From the NCBI GenBank assembly GCA_964036045.1, contig OZ038380.1, positions 183,978,185-184,042,184 of the forward strand: a stretch of DNA of 64,000 nucleotides. Reading direction: 5' to 3'. Below, in pieces: positions 52,827-63,111 of the stretch. The stretch's first letter is position 1, and each line of letters begins with the position of its first letter. The position numbers and the translations under genes were made by a program. Source of the DNA: Eutreptiella sp. 'Long Island Sound 2002' (lineage: Eukaryota; Euglenozoa; Euglenophyceae; Eutreptiales; Eutreptiaceae). Under the pieces are notes generated by a model. That model did not search any database and was not told the DNA's origin. It worked only from the letters and a program-made list of their open reading frames with translations.

Positions 52827-53075
52827 CTACTTTTTGCGAGCAGCCGCCGCTGCAGCGAACTTGGCCACGTAGTCCGACAACGCAACCTTCTTGGGGGCTG
52901 GCTCTTCCTCCGGGGCTGGCGGGGCGGCGGCCCGGCGTTTGCGGCGGCCAGCGATCTGCAACTGCTGCAGCTTCTTCACATCGGCCTCGTCCCTCTTCTT
53001 CAATTTGGGATGGTTGCCTTCGATGGAGAATTCCGCATCGGTCACCAGCTTCTCGAACCGCGGATCGAGGGAGGA
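52827..53075 (-). CDS. ESF1: ESF1-like gene, final exon with NUC153-like motif
   Basis: The acceptor TGCCCTCAG precedes [20 protein letters not shown] and [20 protein letters not shown] (NUC153 pattern 'DPRFxxLxxxxxFxIDxxxPxxKK'), then a basic Ala-rich tail [20 protein letters not shown] and TAG at 52827. Confidence 0.9.
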   Translation of the reverse strand, partial: SSLDPRFEKLVTDAEFSIEGNHPKLKKRDEADVKKLQQLQIAGRRKRRAAAPPAPEEEPAPKKVALSDYVAKFAAAAAARKK

Positions 53076-56000
53076 CTGAGGGCACGAGGTGATGGACAGC
53101 CAGGGCTGAGGGGAACGGCATGAAAGCGTGGGCTGAGAAGGAGGTGTGAGGGTGTAAATGGGGTCTGGTTTGGTGTTGGTCGGGGTTGGTCTAACCCCCT
53201 GTGTGACATTCCGTCCGGTTGTTGCTCCTTTACGGGGACTTGGACGGTCACCCGTTCTTCCCTTCGCATGTTGCGTCGGGTCGCTGCTTTCTGTCGGCCG
53301 CTGCGGCCTGTGCTCTTGCTGGTGTCGCTTCCGCGTTCGCGGAGCCCAGTAGTTGGCGTGTTGGGACTGTGCTGAATGTGGCATGGTGTGCCGTTTGCGT
53401 GTCAGCGGCGCCGAATAGTTGGCGTATTGAGGATGTGCTGGTTGTTGCCAGGGTCGTTTGACTGTTTTTGCTGTCCACACACCTCTGTCCACAGGCCGTC
53501 CATAGCCTGCCTCGCTGTGTTTCTGTGCGGCCCAGGTGCCCTGTTCCTCCACGCGCTGTCCGGGCCGTCCACCATATGTCCTTTTCCCCCTCACGGTTGG
53601 TCTGCCCCTGATGGGCTCCCACTCCTGTTGCGCAAACAGCCCATCTGGGCTGCGCCCCCCCCCCTTGCGAGAGCAATGCCCGTGTCAGAGCAACGGTAGG
53701 TGTTGTTTCCGTCAAATCTTGGGACTTTAGTGTTGCTCTCGCAAAGGGGGGCGCGGGGTACGTGTGCCTGTGCGCCAGGAGCCAACATGAATGGGTTGGC
53801 TGTTTCTGGGGTCCGCAGAATTCACTCCCCAAAGGCCTCCTCAAGGCGATCCAAAAGTGGGGCTGGCTGAAGCACCAAACGAAGCCCAAAAAGGCAGAAA
53901 AGACATTCCGCAACCGATTTGGATGTTTGTTATGGGGCGCAAGTGTAAAGTAAATCCCAATGGTGTTTTACTTTACTGAGATGTCACCAAGTAAATCACA
54001 CACATAAAGTAAAGAAATCTCAGTGAAATGAAACCCCATTGGAATTTACTTTACAGTTGCGCCCCTAAAACAGACATCTAGGCGAAATTTACTTCATGAA
54101 CTCTCAGTTTTGTAAAACGCCATTGGGGTTTACTTGAGCGACCAGAGGCCGGTGGTAAGTAAATCCCCAGTAAAGTGCAGTCAATCCCATAATTAAAGGA
54201 AACAAATCATAGTAAAATAAAACGCCTTTGGGATTTGCTTTATCGACCTCCGGCGTACCGGCCTCCGGTCGGTAAAGTAAATCCCAATGGCGTTTTACTT
54301 CACTGAGACTTCATCAAATCAATCCCACATTGGTTGCGTTGGCTGCCCAGCGGCGGGGGCCTGGCTGAGGGATCAACGCCCCCTTCAGAGGGAAAGTGTG
54401 CCATGGCAGTGCGAAGGCACACACATCGCAGCACATGAGACAGATGCTCAGGGGCCAACGAAAGACCGTAGGCCCCGTTCTGCCCACAAGACAACGGCGG
54501 ACGGGTGCCTGGTACCCAGACACCAACGAATGCGCACAGTTTCCGGCCGCAGGATGCACAGCGGCTGACGCTAGGCCGGGCCATGCCCCCCCCTGAGTGA
54601 AGCTGCGTTGAGAACACCAGGAAAGTGCTGGACCCCCCACGGCCAATCCGGTTCACCCAGAGCACCTGCACGACTGCATTGCGCTTCTCCTCCGCGATCC
54701 GCGCGCGCGCCCGCTGCGCGTCCTCCCCCTTGTCCACGGCCTCGCCCAGGGCCCGTCGTTTGTTGCGGACTTCCGTGCGGACGGCGGCCTTCTCCTCCTT
54801 CCGCTTCTTTGCAAAGGCCTTGCGGAGCTCTTTCCGCTTGAGCTTCACCGGCTTGTCGCCGGGGTGTATCGTTTCCATGGCCGAGCCGGCCATGATCTGT
54901 TGCAGGTGCTCACGTTCCTCAGGCTCTTTGGCCTTGCGCTCCTGAGGGGCAGGGGGAACTGTGTGCAGAGGGGCTTTGGATGCAGATGCCCTCGTGGGTG
55001 TGGCATGTGGGGGGAGGTCGTGGATGGGCGTGTGGTGTGGCGTATGCGCATGTGATCGCTGGTGGGAGTGGGAGTGGGAGTGTGAGTGGGAGTGGGAGTG
55101 GGTGTGGGAGTGGGAGTGGGAGTGGGAGTGTGAGTGGGAGTGGGAGTGGGTGTGGGAGTGGGTGTGGGAGTGGGAGTGGGAGTGGGAGTGGGAGTGGGAG
55201 TGGGAGTGGGAGTGGGAGTGGGTGTGGGAGTGAGAGTGGGAGTGGGAGTGGGTGTGGGTGTGGGAGTGAGAGTGGGAGTGGGAGTGGGGATGGGGGTGTG
55301 GACATGGGTATGCATATGCGTGTGATCACTGGTGTGGGCGTGGGAGTGGGAGTTGGAGTGCGAGGGGGAGCGGGTGCAAGTGGTGCGCGTGTGTATGCGC
55401 GCACATATGAGTACTGGTGTGAATGGAGTGGAGTGGGGTGGGTCTAGGGGAGGAGTGTTGGTGTCTTCGTAACTGGTCGGAGGCCTCTACAATGGCCCCT
55501 TCACCTCCTTGATTTAGGTGAACAGGTGTTTTTCTTGCATCCCCTGTCGGTGTATTGGTGTGGCAGCAGCCATAAGCGTTTGCACAGGGTATGAATGGCA
55601 CTGTCCATCTTGGCACTGCTGAAGTGCCGGACACCAGGCCCGCCACCCCACACGCCTCGACCTGGGATGGGGGGGCCGGCGCCAAAACAATTCCGCACTG
55701 AAGACATACTTTCACCGTCGCCAACACGTGACCCACACCAATTTCTGTTGTGTTGGGGGATAGTCTACTTTCCCGAATTGCTGCTCCCGTTGGTCATTTG
55801 GTGCTCGCTCCCAAGGCGGCCAATGGCGCGGAGTGTGTAAAGACATGGATCCACCATTTCAAGACAACGTGACCACAACGGTAGCAGATGTGTTGGTCAC
55901 CACAGCAAGCAGCAATGAGTGAATAGAAAACCCTTGAACACAATGCAATCATCCATGTCAGATGGGGCCCCGACGCCAAAGACCAGGGCTGTCCTTAACG

Positions 56001-59000
56001 CAAAAAAAAAAAAAATCCCGTCCAGAACCAGGTAATTTCAAAAGAGCCCGCGGGCACTCCATGTGCTCAACCATGGTTGTGGCAGTTGGCGGTTGGCGGT
56101 TGGCGGCAGTTGGCGGTTGGCAGTTGGCAACTGGCGGTTGGTGGCGGTTGGTGGTGGTTGGCGGCGGTTGGTGGCTGGCGGTTGGTGGTTGGAGGCAGTT
56201 GGCAGTGGTTGGCAGTTGGCGGTTGGTCGCCGCTGGCGGTTGGCGGCGGTTGGTGGCTGGCGGTTGGTGGCGGTTGGTGGCTGGCGGTTGGTGGTTGGCG
56301 GTTGGTGGCGGTTGGCAGTTGATGGGAGTTGGCGGTTGGCGGTTGGTGGTCCCTTGGGGCTGTCCTTAAGGGCTGTCCTTAGCAAAAAAAAAAAAAAAAT
56401 CTCGTTCCTTAAGGACGCCCCTGGCAAAGACCGAGGGTCAAAAGGCGCACAAAAGGTAATGAAAGGCCCCACCCGATTTGACCACAGCCTCTGGACGACT
56501 GCTGTCCCCAGACGCCTGTCCCCATGGCGTGCAGCCCTTGTGGGTCTCGGATGCCGCACAGCCCCTCCGCTGACGCAGACACATGCCAATGTCCCCATCT
56601 CTGTGCCACGGCCGCTGACCCCATCACCGCGCCACATGCGTCGTGGATAGGGGAAGGGGCGCGCGGTAATTTGTGCCTGTTCACGCGCTGGCGTGTTCAT
56701 GCATTCCGGGGGCTCCCCCGCCCCGCCTCCCCCCCCACACACACGCGCGCGACACACTCGCCGTCCGACGCCAAAGGCGCTGATGAGTCTCATTCGGGGG
56801 TCGAAAACGGGCACCAGCATCTTCACCGAGTCCCACACAAACGCTGACGGTCCCGGACCCCCTCGTCGCGCTGGTTCCCAAAGCACCGCTTTGACAAGTT
56901 CTGGGGTCCCCTCCGGGCCATCCCGTGGGGCCCCTCGTGGGGTCCGGTGAACAGCGCCCATTTTGGTGGTGGTGGGGGGTGGTTTGGCACAAGGCCTCGG
57001 TATCTGATTGTTTGCCTTTGGCGGCGCCTATTGGCCTCTCGCCACCGCTCATTCTGACCCTCTGTGGGCCTGAACGTGTTTTGGTTGTGTCAACGGAGCC
57101 CCCGGATGACTTGTCCTGTTTGACTACTCCGGGGGTCGGCTGTCCCGGAGACGGGGTGTTGCCCCGTGCCGTTGACCAGGTGCATCCAGATGCAAACCCC
57201 AAGTCCATGCGGGGGTTTGCCGACTCCAGCACTGACTTGTGCGCGCTGGGGTGTACATCTGCAGCAGGCTAATTTTCCTGACAACCACAATGATTCTTTC
57301 CCGTTTTTCCTTTCCTTGTTCTTCTGCACTCTGCACCGTTTTCGGCGAGCGCGGTCTGCCCTGTCCTGTTACCGTGGGTCGGGCCAGTCCGGCTCGATTG
57401 GCCTGCGACTTCCCCCGCAAAGGACCCTGCAGCGGCCGCGGGGGGGGGGGGGGGAGAGGCAGAGCCCTGAGTCCTCCGTCTTAGAAACCCGAGTGGCCCA
57501 TCGAGGGCCGGGACTGGCGCTCGGCGCCTTTCGCAATTCGACAACAAAATGCCCCCCTGTGTGACATTCTGTCCGGTTGTTATTTCTTTACGGGGCCCTG
57601 GACAGTCACCCGTTCTTCCCTTCGCATGTTGTTCGCATGTTGCGTCGGGTCGCTGCTTTCTGTCGGCCGCTGCGGCCGGTGCTCTTGCTGGTGTTGTTTC
57701 CGCGTTCGCGGAGCCCAGTAGTTGGTGTGCTGGGGCTGTGCTGGATGTGGCATGGTGTGCTGTTTGCGCGTCAGCGGCGCCCAATAATTGGCGTATTGAG
57801 GATGTGCTGGTTGTTGCGGGGTTCGTTTGACTGTTTTTGCTGTCCACGCGCCTCTGTCCACAGGCCGTCCATAGCCTGCCTCGCTGTGTTTCTGTGCGAT
57901 CCCTCTGGGGGGGGGGGGGGGGGGCAATCGACCACCCGAGGCGCGCCGTGTGGCCCTGCAGGTCCATGCGGTTGTTACTGAGGGCAGCGGCCGTGGCACA
58001 GAGATGGGGGCAGCAGCGTCCCACCGCTTTGAATACTGCAGCTTCAACTGAGGAATCGGCATCCCCGTCGTCAGTGTCACACCGCCGTCACACCGCCGTC
58101 ACGGTATCACAGGGGCGTCAGGGGTGTCTCAGTGGGAACCCCCGGTGATGTCGTGAACGGCCCCCACTGATGTCATGACACTCCACTTCCGGCAGGTCTG
58201 ACGTGGGGCTCGCGCGTCGGGCTGCAATCGCACGGGGGCGCGGGCAGACGGCGGACGGCACAGCACAGGCCAGGGCACCTCCTCAAACTTCAACGCCTCC
58301 TCCTTCAGCCGCGCCTTCTTCTCCTTCTTGAACGCCCGGCGGGCGTCCTTCTTCTCCTGCTCCCTCTTCTCCCACAGCGTCTGCGTCTTCGCCATCTTGC
58401 TCTTCTCCAGCTGCCGGATCACTTTGCTGGGCTCCGGCTGCGCGTAGAAGCTCGCCTTGATCTCCGCGCCATCCTCCGGAAGCCCCTGCAGCGCCTCCAG
58501 GCCATCCCCCTCCTCCTCCTCCTCCTCCTCGTCCTCCTCCTCCTCCCCCTCCTCCTCTGCCTCCTCCTCCTCATCGCCGGCCTCGTCCTCTTCAAGATCC
58601 CCCATGAACTCCTCCTCCTCCTCCGCACCCTCCTCGTCCTCCTCTGCAGCGTCGTCGTCCTCCTCCTCCTCGTCCTCGTCGTCGCCCTGCAGCTCCTCCG
58701 GCAGCTCGCTCCGGATGGAGTCCAGCAGCTCCCGGTACTTGTCCTGCACCTGCTTCCTGCGCTCCTCCGCCTGCTCCTTCGCTTCCTCGTCGGACTCCGA
58801 CTCGCTCTCGGCGATGTACTGCTGCAGGTCCTGCGGGCACATGGGGCCGTACAGGCGCTGACGGGGCAGCGGGGCTGCGCAGAACGCGCGCCGCGCGCAT
58901 GGGCCGCACCGCGGGGCGTTCGGGGGGGCACAGAGGGGAAGAGGGGGGGTGGGTGCGCTTGCACGCGGCGCGCACAGCCCGCGCCTTTTTGGAGGGGACT

Positions 59001-62000
59001 GTCCGGGAACGGATCAACCCCCCCCCCCCCCAGGTGTGTATTAGAAGAGGGGGGGGGGGGATTCTGAAGGGTGGGGGGGGGCGGAGGGGCGTTTGGCTGG
59101 GACCCCCTCCACCGAGGGTCCCCCTATGGTCCCCGCCGAAAGCGGGCCAAAAAAGTTTAAATTAAGCTTAAATCCTCTTGGTGCCGAAGCAAAATTTCGG
59201 CTGTCAGCCTCAAACATTGGAAGCGAAGGGGGGGGGGGGGGGCTCCTCCTACGGTGTACGGCCGTTCTAATACATCACTGCCCCCCCCCCCCCCACTAAA
59301 ACACACAAAACGCACGTCGCACTACGCCATTTCCAAACACACAGCCCACGACGCTCTGCCCACCCCTGCAATGCTGGTCTCCACCGCCATCCCCCTCTTC
59401 CTGTTCCCAACCCCCTTTGCGGTCCATTGATGTGCATTGGACAGCGGGTGAAGGGGGAGGGGGAGGGCGCCTGAAGTTGCATGTGGGTGTCGAGTCGGTG
59501 TGCGCGTGAAGGGCGGGGGTGCAAGCAACGGTAACGCAGGGTCAGCCAGACGTTGCCAATGTCACATGCGAACCAGGCAACACAGAAACAGGGCCCACAG
59601 GGCAGGGATGCATTGGGGGGGGGGGGGCTCTTCCAGGGCGCAGCCTATGCCCAGCCACTGTCCCCCTGATGCCAAGTGCCAGCTTCAATGGCATTTGCAA
59701 CCGACAGTAACCGCCCCCAACCGCTTTGGCGACCTCCTCCAACTGCTTGTCCAACCGCTTCTGGAACCGCCTTTGATCCCTTCCCTGCTAATGCATCCCT
59801 GCCACAGGGTCATAAAGGGGGGTTGGGACGAGGACCGCAACGGGGCAATGAGGGCAGGCACAGGCCTTGTGATTGACTGCCATGACGTCTCTGTGGGGGT
59901 GGGTGGGTGGGGGGTGTTGGAGGAGTGCAGGCTTCACTCTTGTCTGATCCCCACAGCAGCCCCCCCCCCTGCACCAACACGCACGCAACGTGGACAGGCA
60001 AAAAGCAATTGCGGAAGCATTGCGGGAAATTGCGGGAAATCGGGAAATCGCGAAAAATTTGCGGACCTCAACCCCCCCCCCCCGGTCCTGCAACCGTCAA
60101 CCATCGGCAGTTGGAGGTCGACCGGCGGCAATGGGCAGTGGACCGCCAGCGGCCGGGGGTCCATCCCCCGCGGCGGTCCCAGCATGGCCACTCCCACAAC
60201 AATGTCCCTTGAGGCAGGCCCTGCCCGGCAGGCGCACCTCCAGCGCGTTGCCCTTCAGGAACTTCTCGCTGAACGACTGGGCGATGGCCTGTTTGCGCAG
60301 GGGCGCGTCCTGGTCCCACGAGATCGCGAAGTTGGAGTTCTGCAGCGCGTTCACGACGAACGGCTTCGGGGCCGTGTAGTCCGGCGACGGCTTCGTGCAG
60401 GTCTCCTTGGCCTCCTGCAGCGGTACAAAACCACCGGACGTGATCATGAGGGTACGCTTGCCCGGCGCCCGCCCGGCGCGCACCCCGGCGCCCGCCCGGC
60501 GCGCCGGGCATCCAAATCAATGGTCTGGCCATCCATCCCAGCGCTTTAACCCCCAAACATCACTCCCTCCGCCAGCCCAGGCTGCCTAACCCCTGCCGTC
60601 TCGGGGGCCTGAATGTGGGCGGAATGGCTACATCACCCCTGCCTTCTTGGGGGTCCCCGATACGGGGACAAGAAATGGCGAAAAAAGGGGTACAACGGGG
60701 GGGAAATATGGGGAAACGTTGCCCGGCGCGCTAACGTACTCTCAATTGCACAAACTCTGGCTGTGCGTGCAGAAGCCTCGCCAGAGAGACGTGCTCAACC
60801 TGGCCAGTATGGGATTTGAATTCAGCCCCGTTGGGAGTTCCTCCTTTTTTTCGTGGCCATGGAGCAGTCAAAGTATGGGAGGGCAGGTTTGGATACCTTT
60901 GCATCACTTGGCAAGTTGGGGAGCACCTTTTGAGCTTTTGGGACAGCTGCGCCCTTCCCTGTCCCGGCCAGCCCTCGGTTATAGGGGGGTATTGTGGGTA
61001 AGACCCACCCACCCCCCCAAAAAATTCTTGATCCTGTTGTTGGCTTGGAAAAAATCAAATTTGACTTGGCGACCCGTCGGAGGACCCACCCGAACCAGCC
61101 CCCCCCCCCCCCTCCTGCAACTTAATTCTTAAAAACGAGGGCTGGTCCTCGCTCTGCCAACACTGGGGGGGGGGGGCATTCCGCCGGGTTGCTGTTTCTT
61201 TACGGGGCCCTGGACAGTCACCCTTCTTCCCTTCGCATGTTGCGTCGGGTTGCTGCTTTCTGCCCCCCCCATGCTGAAGTTTGCTGTCATGGGGACACAT
61301 CCTCATTTAGTGGATTGAAGGTCTGTACACAAAGGTGCGGTGACAACATGGCACGGCCAAAACTATCGCGCACCTCGTCCGCGAACTCCATGCTGTCGGG
61401 GACGAAGCGCAGGTCGAAGAACGTGCTGCTGTGGTGGATCTCCATCCCGTCCAGCTCCTGGTACACCGCCTGCGCCGTGGCGGCGCTGTCGAAGACCGCG
61501 ATGGCGTAGTAGTACCGGAGGCGCTGCATCTCGTACCGGCGGTACTTGTCGTGCGACACCACCGTGCCGGACTTGTAGGCCTTGTTCTTGGGGTTGGTCC
61601 AGGCGGGGTCGTCCTGGAATGCAGGGCGCCGTGCAGAGGTCCACTGAAAAGGGGCGGGGGGTGGCATGACGCCATGGCGTGCTTTGGTCTGCAGCCGGCG
61701 GCGCCAATGGGCCGATCGCCACTTACTGCCCTTCCCTTGGACCCTCTCCCTCCATCGGTGGTGGTGCCCATCGGCCTCTCACTGCCCTGTGCCCTTCCTC
61801 TCCCTCCTTGGCCTATCTTTCCCTCTCTACTTACCTTTCCTTTCCCTTGGAAGGCCAACGGAGCCTCCGGACTGTCCCTGTTTCACTGCTCTGTGTCGGG
61901 TCCACCGGCAACTGCCCTGACCGTTGGGTAGGTGCATCCAAATGGGCACCCAATACCAAAAGGGCGGGGGGGGGGGGGTGGGCTGGGTGCCCCCCCCCCC

Positions 62001-63111
62001 CCCCGGCTAGAGTCCGTGAAATGTGGCATAAAGAACGGAAAATGGGAACAATGGTTGAAAGCATTCAACCTGTCAGCCCAGCGAATTTCTTGTACAACAT
62101 GGTAAAGATATTCGCGAACACGGGCAACGCTTTGCCGCCAAGCCGCCTCCGAACACCCTTTGGTGCCCGACATGAAAGCACCAGTTTATGCGGGTGGGTA
62201 TCCTCAACCGGAAAGGGGCCAGTCCATATCCCCAACTGAAAAGGGGCCAGTCCATATCCCCAACCGGAAAGGGGCCTTGCAAAAAGCGTGGATTAGGGCT
62301 CTGTATGAAAAATGGCGCAACAACAACAAAAAAGGTGCCCGCCGCACCTGGCGCGTTGGCTCTCCCCCAAGCATGAAGACACACACAGATGCGCACGATC
62401 TCCGACAGAGAGGGTCACAAGGGGCATGTGCAGAGGCACGCGAAGCGAATGGCAGTGAAACAAGAAAAGCAGGAGAAATGGAGTGACTTGTGGAAAGAGA
62501 TGGGGCTGGGACATGGGGGCTGGGGTAGCACGGAGCCGGGGGTTCTGGAGAGTGGTTGAGGGGTGTTGTGGGTGCCGAGGGGGGCGTTGGGTGTTGCTGA
62601 ACTGGCCTTCCCGCATTGTACCCTCCGGTAGCTGTCGATGGGTGGTCGCTCATGCACAACGGCTGGTGGTTGATGGCGGTTGACAGCGGTTGACAGCGGT
62701 TGACAGTGGTTGAGGGCCGTGCTTGGTGCAAGGGAAAGGGGAGGGGGGGCACTGAGGGACAGCACCTTGGTCGAGGGTTTCGTGCGGGTTCTGCCGGGCA
62801 TCGTTGGGGGAGGTAAGGCACGGGTGCAGGGCAATGGCAAGACCTGATCCTCGTCATCTCCTTCCGAGAAACTGGATTGGCCACCCTCTGAGTAGACTTC
62901 ATCCTCAAAATCCAATGCCTGCTCGTCGCGCGTCTTCATCTGATATTTTTCCAGCACCTCATCTTGCGCCGGCATCTCCCCGTTATCATGGACCTCCTCT
63001 TCACCAGGCTCCTGCCGAATGGGACGTGCAGAAAGTGGAGGCTCATCCACCGATTCCTTTAAGAAGTGGAGAGGGATTCCTCCCTTGCCACTCCCCATCC
63101 TCCAGGAGTTC
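52827..63111 (-). CDS. ESF1: ESF1-like pre-rRNA processing protein, gene span
   Basis: Five firm exons, all in phase 0 with GT-AG junctions: 61643-61374, 60414-60238, 58830-58279, 54941-54666 and 53075-52827. Together about 500 residues. Order: the second half of the ESF1 RRM-like region ([34 protein letters not shown]), [34 protein letters not shown], a long Glu/Asp tract, [19 protein letters not shown], a Lys/Arg/Glu-rich segment, and [16 protein letters not shown] (NUC153-like). By family knowledge ESF1 acts in the nucleolus in early 18S rRNA maturation within the small-subunit processome. The N-terminal half of the RRM-like region was not found. An acidic exon at 63111-62844 may belong. 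All introns contain repeats. Confidence 0.85.
53195..53530 (-). repeat. 340-bp repeat in ESF1-like intron region, copy 1
   Basis: From CCCCTGTGTGACATTCCGTCC through GCATGTTGCGTCGGGTCGCTG to TCGCTGTGTTTCTGTGCGG. The copy at 57551-57899 is close to identical, and a 90-bp fragment lies at 61178-61264. All three are in introns of the same gene and in the same orientation. Confidence 0.85.
53655..53751. mobile_element. 97-bp C/G-run-tipped MITE, TTGCGAGA family
   Basis: The left end is a C run then TTGCGAGAGCAA. The right end is TTGCTCTCGCAAA then a G run. The inverted ends match those at 6042-6475, including the inner GTGTCAGAGCAACG block. GCGCCCCCC and GGGGGGCGC extend the ends. It is directly next to the palindrome cluster at 53935. 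Confidence 0.75.
53935..54066. repeat. Near-perfect palindrome (two 55-bp arms)
   Basis: GGGGCGCAAGTGTAAAGTAA with ATCCCAATGGTGTTTTAC and ACTGAGA, reversed and complemented at 54012-54066 (ending CTTTACAGTTGCGCCCC). The whole 130 bp folds on itself and looks like a compact foldback element. Confidence 0.75.
54085..54320. repeat. Further inverted copies of the AAGTAAATCCCAATGGCGTTTTAC unit
   Basis: The unit recurs at about 54110 (minus), 54200-54240 (minus) and 54270-54310 (plus). The last two form a second hairpin around CGACCTCCGGCGTACCGGCCTCCGGTCGG. Together with 53935-54066 there are five to six copies in alternating orientation. Confidence 0.7.
54666..54941 (-). CDS. ESF1: ESF1-like gene, Lys/Arg/Glu-rich exon
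   Basis: 92 codons after [50 protein letters not shown] and [20 protein letters not shown], then GTGCTC. It is charged and helix-prone, with no separate domain. Phase agrees on both sides. Confidence 0.75.
55055..55300. repeat. (GGGAGT/GGGTGT)n minisatellite
   Basis: About 245 bp of GGGAGT hexamers with interspersed GGGTGT and TGAGTG in the intron of the ESF1-like gene. Each strand-specific frame over it is an artefact. The G-rich strand could form G-quadruplexes. Confidence 0.9.
56070..56350. repeat. (TTGGCGG/TTGGTGG)n minisatellite
   Basis: Heptamer-like units GTTGGCG, GTTGGTG and GTTGGCA for about 280 bp, bounded by two copies of GGGCTGTCCTTA followed by A runs (about 55987-56015 and 56355-56400). 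The boundary duplication suggests the array expanded within a small repeat. Confidence 0.85.
56985..57190 (+). repeat. 215-bp dispersed repeat, copy 2 (inverted relative to 30395)
   Basis: Contains TTGGCGGCGCCTATTGGCCT, CGTGTTTTGGTTGTGTCAAC and GGATGACTTGTCCTGTTTG, the reverse complement of the copy at 30395-30625. Confidence 0.75.
57551..57899 (-). repeat. 340-bp repeat, copy 2
   Basis: As 53195-53530, with an 11-bp internal duplication (GCATGTTGTTC before GCATGTTGCG). It is followed by a G run at 57907-57923. Confidence 0.85.
58279..58830 (-). CDS. ESF1: ESF1-like gene, acidic exon
   Basis: 184 codons after [30 protein letters not shown], a 70-residue Glu/Asp tract encoded by a GAG/GAC-rich trinucleotide run (58495-58690), then [20 protein letters not shown] and [20 protein letters not shown]. 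The donor is GAG|GTGCCC. Confidence 0.88.
59037..59274. mobile_element. G-run MITE, TATTAGAA family, best copy (238 bp)
   Basis: Perfect 10-bp inverted ends TGTATTAGAA / TTCTAATACA, G runs just inside both ends, and internal TTGGCTGGGACCCCCTCC shared with 38633-38655. Relatives lie at 38591-39105 and 45868-46105. There is no coding capacity. It sits in an intron of the ESF1-like gene. Confidence 0.7.
59625..59805 (-). repeat. Three-locus 160-bp repeat, copy 3
   Basis: Minus frame [40 protein letters not shown], keeping the frame seen at 50865. It lies in the ESF1-like intron. Confidence 0.65.
60238..60414 (-). CDS. ESF1: ESF1-like gene, exon '[16 protein letters not shown]'
   Basis: 59 codons after [29 protein letters not shown] and [20 protein letters not shown] match the ESF1 pattern 'YKPxxFxTTALQxSxVxLTWDE'. 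The donor is GAG|GTGCGC. Confidence 0.9.
60455..60520. repeat. CCCGGCGCCCGCC tandem repeat
   Basis: GCCCGGCGCCCGCCCGGCGCGC repeats with ACCCCGGCGC between, immediately upstream (minus sense) of exon 60414. A related GC palindrome (GCCCGCCGGGCATGCGGCGG) lies at 30042-30062. Confidence 0.6.
60590..60680. repeat. Hairpin repeat unit of the 11605-11955 family
   Basis: CCCCTGCCGTCTCGGGGGCC, GGCGGAATGGCTACATCACC and CTTGGGGGTCCCCGATACGGGGAC, the same unit as in the tandem array at 11605-11955, about 49 kb away. Confidence 0.65.
61374..61643 (-). CDS. ESF1: ESF1-like gene, RRM-like exon
   Basis: Reads [60 protein letters not shown] and [18 protein letters not shown]. Two acceptors are possible, CCCCTTTTCAG (start 61643) and GCATTCCAG (start 61613), both in phase 0. 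I prefer the first for its pyrimidine tract. Confidence 0.9.
62190..62285. repeat. 27-bp tandem repeat AAGGGGCCAGTCCATATCCCCAAC
   Basis: Three units of GGAAAGGGGCCAGTCCATATCCCCAAC. GGGGCC...CATATCCCCAACT resembles the diverged 48-bp-unit copy at 11500-11540. Confidence 0.75.
62655..62715. repeat. GCGGTTGACA minisatellite
   Basis: GGTTGATGGCGGTTGACAGC then GGTTGACAGCGGTTGACAGT, a short array of the widespread CGGTTG family. Confidence 0.75.
62844..63111 (-). CDS. Acidic exon upstream of the ESF1-like gene, possibly part of it
   Basis: The acceptor AATGGAAGCAG is followed by [40 protein letters not shown] and [20 protein letters not shown], ending EGDDEDQ|GTCTTG in phase 0, which matches the phase of the next exon. 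ESF1 proteins have an acidic insertion just before the RYxxxRLRYYYA segment, so the position fits, but there is no diagnostic motif. Confidence 0.4.

Noticed and set aside
54845-55447. Pro/Thr-, Ser/Gly- and Glu/Trp-rich frames
   Set aside because: Artefacts of the GGGAGT minisatellite. The true exon is 54941-54666 in another frame.
62844-63111. TSR1-like identity for the acidic exon (EKY ... DEV)
   Set aside because: Only a few scattered residues agree and the following TSR1 motif is absent. Position before the ESF1-like exons explains it better.
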